Below are positions 37,014 through 50,500 of a stretch of 64,000 nucleotides of DNA, piece by piece (positions within the stretch are counted from its first letter, which is position 1; each line of letters starts with the position of its first letter). Location: contig RCAB01000248.1 of the NCBI GenBank assembly GCA_003640385.1, positions 1 to 64,000 on the forward strand. The letters are read 5' to 3'. The notes beneath the pieces are model-generated. The model did not search any database. It worked only from the letters and a program-made list of their open reading frames with translations, and was not told the origin of the DNA. Source of the DNA: Setaria digitata (lineage: Eukaryota > Nematoda > Chromadorea > Rhabditida > Setariidae). The position numbers and the translations under genes were made by a program.

Positions 37014-37019
37014 AATAAA
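37014..37019 (+). terminator. Candidate poly(A) signal of eaf-1
   Basis: A canonical AATAAA 311 bases after the eaf-1 stop, followed by GT-rich sequence (gtgtcgttgtg) within 20 bases. No other AATAAA lies between the stop and this site. Confidence 0.55.
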
Positions 37020-38076
37020 ATAAGTGTCGTTGTGAGGCCTTTCTCAATGTAACGCTTTCAAAAATGTTGTTGATCTTGTCATTTGTTCTTTTTTAATGTT
37101 TAGGTTTACTCCTACGAATATTTTTGGTTTTAGTTAATTGCATAGTACAACGATGAATTTTCTTATATTGTGTTCATATATTGATTTAGATAAGTTATTA
37201 ATTGGTTTATAACTCCTTTACAGTCTTTGTATGCTTATTTTGAATTTTCGAACAACTAGTTATGTTGGATATGTTTATATGTTGCTTGGTGGCGGGACTA
37301 TGGATTAAACCTGCGTGGAAAATCCAGCAGTTTCCTTATGGTCCATTTTAAAAAGAATATGTTTTTAATATAAATGTGAAAATAGACTAGCACGAGGAAT
37401 TGAGTTATGCGGGAATCTTGTTGAATTTTCATTAGTTTCGAGTTGCATTTTAATAATATGCAAGCACAAGGAAAATAATATGATGCCTATAAATTTGTTT
37501 CTATTATAATGAACATATCTGGATGAATCAAACTAAATGTTCAAAAGAACATTAAAAACCTTCCTTTCTTTCCAAACCTAAAAATTTGGGCACGATGAGA
37601 ACAGGATATTTTGATGTGAATTATTTTCATAAGTAGTAACTAATCTAACTGACTGATAAGGAATACAAATGATTGATAGGTTATGACTGTAGATAAGTAA
37701 GGTAATAGGCATTTCTTTAAAGCGTAAATGGACTCTGCATCTTTTTCCGCAAAAAGAAATGATACAAATCTATCATTGGATATTGTAAATTAACATCCTT
37801 AACTGTCCTTTTCCTAAAGTTATGTGAATTCCACGATCAGCCTGTTAGGTATGTAAAGCGATTTATACTGTTGAACATGTTGCTACTGTATTTATTTGGT
37901 TTTAATACAGTACATCTGAATAATTGATAATGTTATATCATTTATTCTGTTTGCTAACATTTACCAATAGCACTACGACACTGAAAGTATTTATCAGTGT
38001 ATCACAAGAATTAGACGAATAATTAATTATATGTCAAAAAAAAAATTTCAACAAAAAGTTGAAATATACATTATAT

Positions 38077-38081
<5 letters not shown>

Positions 38082-38122
<41 letters not shown>
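38082..38122. repeat. (TA)n microsatellite
   Basis: About 20 TA units in the convergent 3' intergenic region. Shorter TA tracts occur at about 7193-7211, 47633-47644 and 55159-55180. Confidence 0.9.
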
Positions 38123-38125
<3 letters not shown>

Positions 38126-38594
38126 ACATTGTACATAGTATGCTCCATACAATATATACAATATTTAGAGGAAAAAATTTATACTTCTAAGAATTAAAGA
38201 AAAAGCTGAGAAAAATAAAAGACCCGTCTTTTCTTTTCTTTTTTTGTCAAGAATTTCAAATGAAGCATTTCGAATGGCGAACATTGATGATAATAATTTA
38301 ATGATAATAATGAATGGTATTGTCTGGCGAAGAAGTGTTTAATTATTCATTTTTTTCTTTTTTGAAAAAATTGCCAATTTTCATTTTTCTTTTTACTTTT
38401 TAAATTTCCTATTTGTTAGGGTTATTATTTTTTGGACTTGAAAGAAAGAACAAAAAACGATAAACTAGAAATGCTTCCTATGATAACTGAAATAATTTCT
38501 TTTAATCGAAGTGATACAAAATTAGTTAATAATTTTAAACAGTAGCCGAACAGAATTGTAGCTAAAAAACTGAAAAAAAAAAAAAAAATTTGAA

Positions 38595-41500
38595 TCAAAC
38601 AGTGGTAACGGTACTACCCGGTTGATCATCAACAAGTTTCAATGTTCGCGTACGTCTCACTGAAACAAATAATCGAAATATACGAAAAATACAAATGGAT
38701 AAATTGGGTTGGAATTGAAATAAATTCTGATAATACGCCAAAATTCAGCAGTTTTGTCTAATTTTTCATTAGAAATGTACAATGTGAAATTTCGCTTTAA
38801 TAATTAAGTATAATTATGCATAATAAAATTAAAATCAATTTAAATTCTTCTTAATTTCCGCAAGAGGTGAATGTTTAAAAACTCATAAAATCGACGAAAA
38901 GTAATTTAAATAATGTCGAAAATTAGAATTGATAGTTTGGAGAAATTAAGAAGGAATAAAATACTTACAAGATTTTCGGTTAAACTGTCTAGCCCGACGA
39001 CGATGATCACGTGGTTCAGTTTGAATAGTGGCTGCTTTTACAAGGCCATCAAGAATTTCATCATCGGGTGATTCTCGCCCGGGACTTCCTGACTCCGCCA
39101 ATCGTCCAACTGATCGTAACACTGGAATTGTTTGAGATGATTATGCCATACTGATATGGAATTAATTGATAAAGCGCAGAGAGGGATGAGCACTCAGTCT
39201 ACCAAGAAATAAATATACATTTTCATTGCAGAAATGATTAAATTCATTAAGAAACGAGAATTAATTAAATTTTCTGATCAATAAATAGTTTGGTTCTACT
39301 GTGAAATTAATTGAAATTATGTCACAAATGAATGAACTGTACCATTGCAACTAACTGCGGCTACCAATACATGTATGTATTTTACTGCAAAGTTAAAATT
39401 AATTAAAGAGGAAAAAAAAGATGTGTTATATTGTTAACCAAGGCGAATTAATCAAGGCCACCAATAAATGAGGTTGCAAAATTAATTAATATAACATAAT
39501 TAATTACTTTCTCGCTGACTTGAAATAATTTCAGCAGGTGATCGTTCTGCCGTCGGTTTAGCTCTCGTCCTCTTCAATGTATCATCACTACTTCCCACAG
39601 ATAGCATACGTGACATTGCTTCATGTCGCTTAAAATATTTAGAAAAATAAAGGAGTAAAACTGGTGAGAAATGAAATTGAAATCAATCAATAAGTCGTAT
39701 CTTTTAGTACAGCGTAGAAAAAGGACTTAATAATGCAAAAGATAAAATTTTAAAATGGCATCATTAAAAATAATCAGAAATGCATCTCAAAATGTGAATC
39801 AAAGAGTCTCGTTGAAGGCAGCTAATTAGCAGCTAATTATTGTTGGGAATGTGAAAGATTGGCTAAAATAAGAGTTTTTTTTTTTCTTAAGAAACTGGAA
39901 AGAATACCAATACCGACTAACTTGTCCGGATTGGATTAATTTAATAACAATTATGGTTCAACTACCTTGAACCAGTAGTTGAATATCAATTTTATCAACA
40001 ATTTTGATAAATTCTATCAATTGATAACTGAAGCAGTGCAATTAAAAAAATTTCTTTTGTAAAAAAAAAAAAAAAAATGGCAAGAATTTATTGAAAACTG
40101 TTAATGTTAAGTAGAGAAAAATTGTTGAAACAATATTGATGAGCATATCAGAATGCTTTTTTTCGCTTATCAAATTTATCACTAACTTGTTCAGCGTTTG
40201 TTTGTACCGGTGTATGCTTCAAATTTCCATTTATTTCCACTCCATCTTTACAATTCTGTCCTTCTAATGCCCATATTTTACCACGTGTTTTGTTACGTTC
40301 ACGTTTATCTGCTAGACGTTTCCGCTGTTGAAGGATTTTATCACGTGTTGTACGATATTCAAGTGCAAATTCATTGACCATTTTAAAAACAGCCATTGGT
40401 TTCAGTGTTGGTACTTCATGGACGCTATAGCCAAAAAACAGTAAAAATGCATGCCACCTAAAAAGAAAGAATTGTTAAAATTAAATTCTGAAAAATTATT
40501 CAAATTCATTTTTTTTTCTAAAAAAAAAAAAATAAGCTCAGAAGAAAAACAAAACTTTTCCATTTATTATATATAGTGCAATTGTTTCTTTCATTTAAAT
40601 AATAAGCAAAAAAAAAGAAAAGGAAAAGAATAAAATGAAAATTTCGTTATGATTGAAGTGATAATATTGCTACATGATCAGCAATTTGCTAATTTAATTA
40701 TGATAAGAATAATAATATTGTATTATTATGTAAATTCACAAACCTGTTACAAGCAATCCTATAAATAGCTTTAAGCTGATGAATTCGTTGTGCTACATCA
40801 TTTAAATAATCATTTATCTTTTGTTTCATCGATGATGAGCTATCATTTTTGCTAATTTTAGCCAAATAACCCCATGATGCTTTACAATCACTTTCTAATT
40901 TCTTCAAATTTGCTTCTAATTCATCATAATCATACTGAAATTAAAAATAAAAAGAAATAAATTATCAATTTGATTAGGAAAAATTTTTGATTCGATTTTT
41001 CATAAAATTTAAATCAACAAATTCAGTTCAAAATAATGTTAGGCACAATTTTTTTTTTTTTTTCATAAGGTTTAAATACCATCAATTTCAATTAAGGATA
41101 ATTCTCTCTGTTCAATTTTTCATAGGGTTTAATTTATCAACTGCAATTAAGAACAATGCTATACTCAAGTCCAAATTATCAAGTTCAGTTCAGAATAATT
41201 TTGAATTCAATTTTTCGAGAAGTTTGATCGCACTATTATTTTTTCCTTTTCTTTTTCTTTTGAAAACAGTTCTTTCGTGTAATTTTATTATCTTACATAA
41301 GCCCGGAAATATTTATTAATTGTAATGTGTATTCGAAATCGGAACTTATAACTATCAATAATTATGCAAATTTATGATGATAATATCTAAAAATTATTAT
41401 GGCTAAATGCTACTGCGCAAATCACATAAATTATTTTATAAAAAACTAAGAATAATTTAATTCCAAAACTTCATATATGATATGAAATAATGAAATGAAA

Positions 41501-44500
41501 CTTTCAATACATAAATTTGCAAAAAAATAAATTTCTAAACTAAAAAAAAAAAAAAATTATACTCTGGCTGTGCGAGCAACAGCGCCGAATTCGGAATATA
41601 AATCGGTTCCATCCGGATAATGTTCAATCATATATTCCGCTAAATGATATGTTAACGTATGCTTGTAAACCGGATCCTTCACTTCGGATGCTTTTGTTAA
41701 ATAATCCAATTGGAAGCCTTTAATCTGCAGTAAGAGAAAATAAATTTTTTAATTTAATAAATTTTTTAAACAGCAAAAAAAAATAATGTATGAAATGTTT
41801 CATGCCAATAGAACCTTTTAGACGATAATGAAGACAGTAACTTAAAATAATTATAGCTGTAATTAGAAACTGCGAATAATTCCTAATCAAAGAGAATAAG
41901 GAACTCATTAAGACAGAATCGGTAAGAAGAAAATGAAATTGAAAATTCCAGAAGTTCAGAATCTATAGGATATAAGTGAAACTTGAAAATTCCAATTCAG
42001 AATCTGCACAGAAAGCAAAACTATTAGATACTATTTCCTTCTGAATCTTTAGATATTTATTTCGAAAAAGAAAAAAAAAAGAGAAACAAAAATAAAAAGT
42101 TTACGTTTGTTCCATTCAATGTATTCCCAATGATTAATAACATTCCCATAGCAGTACGAAAAGTTTTTGATTCTTCAACTTCCTTCATTGCCAACTGTAA
42201 ATCCATCAACGGTTCGGCGATATCCTTAAAAATTATTCAGCAAATTTTAATGAGATAAACAAATTCTTCACATATAAACCTGTAAAATAAACAAATATTG
42301 AGAAAAAAATTAATAAAAAAGGAATTCAGTAAATTAGCACCGAAAAATATAAATTAAAACAAAGATTAAATTTTCATTTACAAAAAAAAAAAAAAAAAGA
42401 ATTCAGCGTGAATNGAATTCAGCATGAATTTTGTACTGAAAAAACTAATTTCACTTGTAAGAAATATATTTCCTCATGTTATTTTATCCAAGAAAAAAAA
42501 TGTTCTTTTAAAAACAAAAAAGAGAAGAAGAGTTTCCTGAAATTTAACAAGAAAGAAAAAAGTTACATTTGGGAAAATTTCAAAAAGAAATTTCCTCTTT
42601 TTTCTTCTTAGAATATTTCAGAAAATTTTTTCTTTTTTTTTTTTGCTTAGAAAAAAAAAAAAAAGAAAAAAAACAGATCCTTATATTTTGGAGATTTTAA
42701 AATTATTTCTCAAAATTTAATTATACATACATCAAAAAGAAATGCTTTCGTTTTTTCTCGAACATTTTAGGTGAAAAATTTCACAAACAAAAAAATTATG
42801 ATCAAAAAATTTGTTACTTACTTTTTCACAATTTTTGTAGTCCAATGTAAATACCCAAAGTCTAAGTCGTTCAAGTAAGCACGGAATTTGGGAAAGTTTG
42901 AGAAGAAATTGCTCAGCTTGTCCTAATGGCATATCCGGATGTTCCGCAATTTTCAATTCAATTTGCTCAATTTCAGCCGGATTTGGCATCATCGTTGTGA
43001 GAATTTTCTCAATTCCTTCCTTATTTAGCACCATTGAATCAAACTTCTGAATGAGTTAATTAATTATCAGCATACTTACACAAACATTTCATGAGGAAAT
43101 GATAAAAGGGAAATGAAAAAAAGAATTAATTATCATTTCTCATTATCAATAATTACCATGATAGCAGTTGGGATAACACTTATGGGTGGTAATTTTGTTA
43201 AACCGATATTGATAGCCTGAGAACGCTTTAATGGTAAAACTTGTAAAATTTGTACACGATGTTCTCCATTGAGCCGCTGAAAGAAAGACAAAAAATGAAA
43301 TTATATTTTTCAGTAGTTATTTTTTAATAATTATTGAATAGTTTAAAAAGTGATGAGTAATTCTAAACAGCTTCTTCTTTTACCTCTGAATTACTTTCAA
43401 TAATTAATTATTTTGAATAAATTAATAAATGAATCAATGAATCAAAACATCAATTTAAAAAAAAAAAAATTTTAAGAAAGGTTTTTTTTTTTGTATTTTA
43501 AAATTGTTTTAGCAATTTCTCTTTTAAACCCTTTGTTGAAAGTAATAAAAATTCATGATTTTCACATTTATATTTATCTTATATTATTTAGTATATAATT
43601 AGCGGCAATAAATGATTATCAATTCTGTAGGCAATAAAAAATACACAAAATAGGAATTAAAAAAAAAAAAAATATTTTCAAATATAACGATTGGTATTTG
43701 TAGTATTTATTTGTGCCAATAAATATTGAAATGTGACAGTAAAAGAGATTCGGTTTTAAGGAGAAAAACGGAAAAACTTTTTGCATAATTTAAATTAAAA
43801 GAATTGATTATTTGAAATCGATGTCTCTCTAAGTTAACTTCATTTTAAATAACTTTAATTAGAAAACTAAACTATTTCCTGAGCTAATCTAGAAAAATAA
43901 AATATTTCCTATGCTATAAGTAGCAAATTTTTAAATTAAAAGTGTTTTTAGTGTGTTTTTTTTTTTTCATCCTTCTTTTTTTTTTACATCAAATCCGTTG
44001 TTCTGAGAGTAAAATGGCTAAATAAGTGAACAATTGAATTTTCAAGTGTGCATGAAATTCCTAATTTCAGTTTTAAGAAGTATTAATTAACTAATTACTC
44101 TAACTATTCATTAGAACTTTCAGTAAGTTCGAAAATAAAATAATTATGAAAATTTCGAATTTTCACTTACGCTATTTACCTTGATCGTCGTAGTTTCTTT
44201 GGTTTTCTGTTCGAATAATTGCACCAACTTTTTGGCATCAATTTTTGGCAAATCCAATTTGTGCCAAAATGTTCCCATATTTTTTAGTGATGGTACCGGT
44301 GGCAATTCGGCTTGAGCTGGCTTCCAGTGCAATTTTAGTGTTCCGGTTTTTGATACTGAATTCAACAATAAGCAGGCGCAATGATCCAGAAAATTGTAAT
44401 TCAACTTGGAGGATTTAAAATTGAAAGATTCTTTAAAAACAAAAAAAAGAAACAATGTTGACGTAAAAAACTAATTGCAGAATTAATTTAAAATTTTTAA

Positions 44501-47500
44501 CAGCAGTTAGATGAATTTGAAAAATTTTTCACCTGGACTTGGATCACGACCTGACTGACTTGAACTACCATTTGGAGCTAGAAAAGGTGGCGGTGGAGGT
44601 ACACCTGGTGCACCACCACTAGGTAATAATGGTGGTGCGGGTGGTGGCCCTCTTTCAGGTGCTAAAAAAATTTAATTGAAAAAAATACGTAAGATTTTTA
44701 AATGAAATCAGTTATACTAAATTTACTTTATGTTTAAAGACTTTTTTTATAGTTTGAAATTTTTGTCTAAATTCATTTTTGTTCTTGAAAAAAAAAGTTG
44801 ATTTAAATCATCTTTTAACAATTTTTTTTGTTTTCCATCGAATTAATTTATGGTTAAGATAATAACAACAACAAAAAAAAAGAGAAGAGCAAAAGCGCTT
44901 CAAAATGTAAACTTGTGTTAAAAATTTCCTAACAAATATTTATTCATAAATTAGGAAATATAAAAAAAAAAAAAAAAAAACATTCCTAAATTTTCAATCA
45001 ATTATGTGCAAATTTCAATTTCAATTTCATCAGCAATTATTACCTGGTGGAATTCCGCTACTAGCAACACCTGGTATTAAACCTTTTTCCTGGGCAATTG
45101 CGGCTAAACGTGCCATTACCAATGGATCTTGCTCATATTCATCTTTATGAAATTCCGAAAAGTCCAAGTCATTAATAATTAACGGCTTCGATTTGAAATT
45201 TTCGGCAGCCTAAATAAAAAATGCTAAGAATTTACAAAGAACCAGCAGTGCAGAAGTAATGAATTCAGCATATCTAAATCTATGGAAATATTTCACTCAA
45301 CATTTCCACTAATGACTGTGTTGAAAATTCGTTTTCGTCAGCACAGCAAGATTTTAATTACAAAATTTTTGATTTTTTTCATACTAATCAATTGTCAGTG
45401 TCTTTTGCTTTAATAAAGAAGGGATTTTTTTCGAAATTTTACTTCTATTTCTCCGATAAAATAGAAAGTAAAAATAGAATAGAAAGTTAAAATACTGGAA
45501 ATAAACTAGAAAATTTGTTAATTGAAAAATCAAATAAAACCTTTTTCCATAATATTTCAGCTTCATCTTGTTTCGGCTCAAATAACGCTGCATTCTGTTC
45601 ACGTTTTAGCGCACGACGACGTAACTGCGCCGCAAACGCATTACCACCACATGCAGCGTCATCTTCATCATCAATGACCTGAAATTAATGTATTTCAAGA
45701 ATTTATCCGAGAATTCGTGAATGAGTTTTCTGTCGAGAGAGGATTATGGATGTGGGAGTACTGAAACTTCAGCATTATTCATTTGAGCTTTCCGTTGAAA
45801 TATTTTGAAAAATTACTGAAATTAGAGAATTTTTTGCCTTTGTTTTAGGTGATGATATCTTTTTTGATTCCACTACTGGTTCCGGTTCTTTCTTAATCGG
45901 TTCCGGAAATTCCATTGTCTTGTTTTCAGTTGGTGAAAAAAGTGTAGCAGGAAATGATGGTGGTGGAGCTCGAACCTGAAAAATCAAAAATAAGAATTGA
46001 ATCAGATCTTTTCACGTAATCATTTCAAACTTTTCTCCACTAGAACTTGTTCACAGGTTAATGCACGCATCATACGTTTAAATTACACACGTTTTACACG
46101 TTTGATAATCCGTAATAGATGTAGATTGCATTACAATTGTATTTTTATTTTTATCAGTGGTGTGCTGTAAATTACAATCAAACATTTCTTTCATCGAAAT
46201 GTTTTGTTTATCAAAAAAAAAATATTTATCAGCAGTTTATCATCCGATTACTGAAAATAAGTTCGAAAAGAAAAGAAGCAAAAAAAAGAAAAAAGCCAAA
46301 CCGGTTTCTCTTCCGGTTCCACATTTTCATTACTTTCCAATTCCTTTTCAACCGATTTCACCGGTGCCAATGATGGTTGCTGATTTGTCACTGACTCTTT
46401 TCCGTTACTGCTATATTGTAAGCTCTTTTCCTTTACTGCTATCTTCTAAATAAATAAATTTTTTTACTTATTTTAAATTTCGTTTTTCATCTCAAATTCT
46501 AAATTTAATTCTCAATTCTAACTGAAAAGCAAAAAATCTTCCAAAATCGAAGAATAAATGCGCAAAAAAAATCAAAATAAAATTTTAATTTTTAATCTTT
46601 GTGGACTAATTTTTGCACCTGCCGTGATAATAAATTATCAATAACTTACTGCATTATCATTTTTTGATGATGAATCAGCATCTGCAACTTTTTTACGCCA
46701 CGGTGGTATCACTTTTGGTGCATTATCAGCAACATTATTTGTGGTACCGTTAATGATACCAGTGGTAGGATTTGATATAGGCCTGTCAATACAGTAAATG
46801 AAATTAAAAAAAAAAAAGAGTGAAAAAAAAGTTATATAAATGATTAATTGTTTGTTGAGAAAATTTCCACTCAAAAACCAATTAATTAGTGATGCAATGA
46901 TGAGACCATTTTAAACGGATAATTGAATTGCTATTTTAATGGAAAGAAAATTAAATAAAAAAGGGAAAAATTATCACTAATTTTTACCTTTCTACAATTC
47001 AATTAATTGAAAGAGAAAAAATTCCAATTAAATTCCTTCTTTTCTTTCATTTAAATTTTTTTTTTTTTTTTTTTAAAATTTTAAACTTCAAAACATACGA
47101 TTCAAATTTTTCAATATTATTATTTACAGAGTTGATTTTGTGAAAATTGTAATGCTCCTGTTGACGTGCTAACGATTCTTGATGTCGTCGACGCATTGCT
47201 ATCCTACGATCAGCAACTGGTGGTGTTTGAATCCTACAAATTAACACTCTCGAATGATAATTCAACCAGTACAAGGACGAGGAAGAATTATTGCTAACGT
47301 ATATGTGGTTTGGATTAAAAGATAAAGAAAAACTAATATTAATAAATTGAATATATATAGTAAGTGAAATAAAATATTTAAAATATTGATTAACTGTTTG
47401 TAGAAAAGTAAATAATATAATAATTAATAATAGTAATAAAATAATAATAATAATAATCATAATCATAATAATATAATGATAATAGTAATTGTAGAGAAAT

Positions 47501-50500
47501 AATTTTGGGAATTTTTAATTATACATTCAAATTTTTTAATTTGCTTTTTATTAAGCGATTTTTTCCTTTTTCTTCACTGGTGAACTGTTGAATATCTATA
47601 ATATAAATTTTTCATATGTTTTTTTATTTTCATATATATATATATTACCATACTATTATAAAACAAAAAAAAAAAAATAGTCTGATTTAATTATTGCCTC
47701 TTTTTCCTGTATTTAAATTTATACGGCCAATTATGTACGAATATTGAAATAAAAAAAAAAACATATCGTAAATTGATGATGAGAAGAAAATAAATTAATA
47801 ACTGTTTGAAACAATACCTTTATTGTATTTTAGTAATAATTTGACCACTGTTTTCAATTGTCTTCCTCATATTAATTAAATTATTACCTCATTTTAACGA
47901 TACTTTCATCGCTACTCTCTGCTTCATCCTCCTGTTTCAATACCTTTTCGTAAAGTTTGCATTGATCTTTGAGATCTTTATGGCCAAGTTTTAACATATG
48001 CCTCATTGCATCTTCCAGGCCCTGTGATTCCAGTGAATCTACGAGATCGTAATACGTATCCTGAATTTGAAAAATATTTCAAAAGGATCTTTAAAACCAC
48101 TTGAAATGATGCGATCGTAATAAATAGCATAAAACAGCAACTTCTAATTTTTCAAAAAAAAAAAAAAAAGATAATTATTATTACTGATAAAATTAAAGCA
48201 TATAACCGAAATGTGCTATCAGCTCATTCAATGTTTCAAAATCAAAGTGAAATTCTTCAGTCCCTAATATCGTCTAATTGTCTATTCAGAAAATTAGAAA
48301 TTTTTGTGAATATATGATTCTTATTTTTCCTAAAATTTGTAATTTATTTCAAAAAATCTGTTAAATCAAACAGAAACTCAAATAAACAGAAAAAAATTTG
48401 TTAAATCAAATTAATTAATAATAAACAATAAGTATCACTAATGTGTTTGATATTTGATAATCATGTATTATATTTACATTTAACATTTATTAACATTTAC
48501 TTAACATCTACATTTACTTGAACAAGCAGTTTTTATTCACTTCCAAAGAAAAAATAATCAGTTAAATTAAAACTTTTGAAAATATCAATATTCATAATTA
48601 TACCTGATCTGCGACACCATTTAGTGTTTTGTTAATGACAGTCATACCATAAGTAAGCATTTCAACATCATTTGCATCTTTTTCATTAAGTACCTTCATC
48701 AGTGCAAACCAATCCGGTCGATCTAATTTTCAAAACAAATTTAATCAAATTTTAACCAAATTTGCATAATTTCATGTTTGCCTCAAAAAAAAAGAAAATT
48801 ATCTAAAAATAATAAAAATACCATCATATCACATCAGAGGTCATGTAAGAAACGATGAAAAACATAATTACACTCTTGACATTCATTCTTTCTTCTGTTT
48901 TTATTTAGGAAAAAATAAGAGGAACGAAAAAATAAACATACTATTAGCTTTTTCAACCACTCTTGACACTCATTCATTCTTTTTTTTTTTTTTTTGTTTT
49001 TATTAATGAAAAATAAATAAATAAGAGGAAGGAAAAAACAAACATACTATTAGCTTTGTCAACATTGGTGACAGCCGTCATTAGCAATAACGCATTATGA
49101 TCCGTATATTCAATAAATACCAATAATAATTTCAATGCTGTTTTCACAACTAGTCGATACTGAAATTAATTAAAATTAAGAACCGGACCGTTCTATATAT
49201 ATAGAACTTATATATCAAACTATTCAAATAAAATTTGATTTGTTAATTATGATATGCATTCTTTAGAAACTTTTTCAAGTTATCAAACATAAATCATCTT
49301 GAACTTTAATTTTTCTTCTAGACAGTTTCTTTCAGCCTAGTCTAATATTATTTTTAACTCCTCTTATTTTCTAAATTTTTATATAATATATAAAAATAAA
49401 TGAACAGAAAAAATTTGCTCTCCAGAAATAAAAAAAAAGCTGTAAAATTTTAATTTCTCTAAGAAAATTTCCAACGAGACATAATGTTTTAATGACTAAT
49501 TAATAATAATTTCGCAATTAATCAACAAGGCGCATTTTATAAATATTTCAATTTTTTGCTCAACATTGCTTTGTGCAATTAATGAATGATAATTTTTAGC
49601 AAACAAAAATTGTTTTTGCATAAACTTATAATGAATATTATTTCATGCAAAATTAAGAATATGCATTCGAGTAAAGAAATGGAAATTTGGCAATCCTCAA
49701 CTTTCACTAAGCCTAATCATATTATCATCTAATTAATTACTAATAATTGTATTTGTAAATAAGAATAAATTAACTAAATTCAAGAAAAAATACTGAACTA
49801 ATATTTTAGTGTCATTTAAAAGAACGTGAAACAAAATAAAGTTTAAAATTTGCTAAAATCAAATTTCTTTTCTTTTAAATAGACTTATTTAAAAGGTAAA
49901 GTTAACGTTATTTTACTCGCTTTTTCGGCAACATAAAGAAAAAAAATTAGTTAATGCTGTGAAATTTAATTAATTGTTGAATTTTTTCTTTTAAATTTAC
50001 AATAAACTAAAGACCAATAACAAACCGGCGAATCAAGCAATTCATAAAGCCACTGAATCGTTTCGATATGAGCAATGATACCATTCATGCCATCAACATA
50101 AAGCATTACTTGGCCTAATGCTAGAAATAATTTAAATTTTAATTTTGAGTTAAATTTTGCCATCAATTTCTTATCAGTTTATCAAAAATGATAATCTTTC
50201 ACATATCATATGCAGAAAATAAAAGCCAGAAATGAATGAAAACTGATCAGTCAGAAATTGATTTCGCAATTTTATCATACAATAATCTCTGCTGTTATTT
50301 ATCAGTCATTATCATTTCTTTCTGACCAATTATATTCTATAAGTTTTGCTAATTATTTTTTCTCGAAACTGAAAAAAATCAAAAAATCATTTTAAATATA
50401 TAAATTGTTAAATTGTAAATGTAATGTATTTCATCAGTCTTACAAATTCCTACTCATCTAATCAAGTTAATTAGTAGCGATTTACCTCTAAGGATGTAGT

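Larger units (their letters stand above)
36704..38594. other. Convergent 3' region between eaf-1 and fhod-1
   Basis: It holds the eaf-1 3' UTR (AATAAA at 37014) and, on the other strand, the fhod-1 3' UTR. A TA dinucleotide microsatellite spans about 38082-38122, preceded by a small 8-bp inverted repeat (ATTTCAAC/GTTGAAAT, 38045-38065). No further exon is seen. Confidence 0.6.

Noticed and set aside
40148..40186. fhod-1 ending at the TGA 40148-40150
   Set aside because: A GTTAGT donor at 40185-40186 keeps phase with three further exons encoding an FHOD-type DAD, so this stop lies in an intron.
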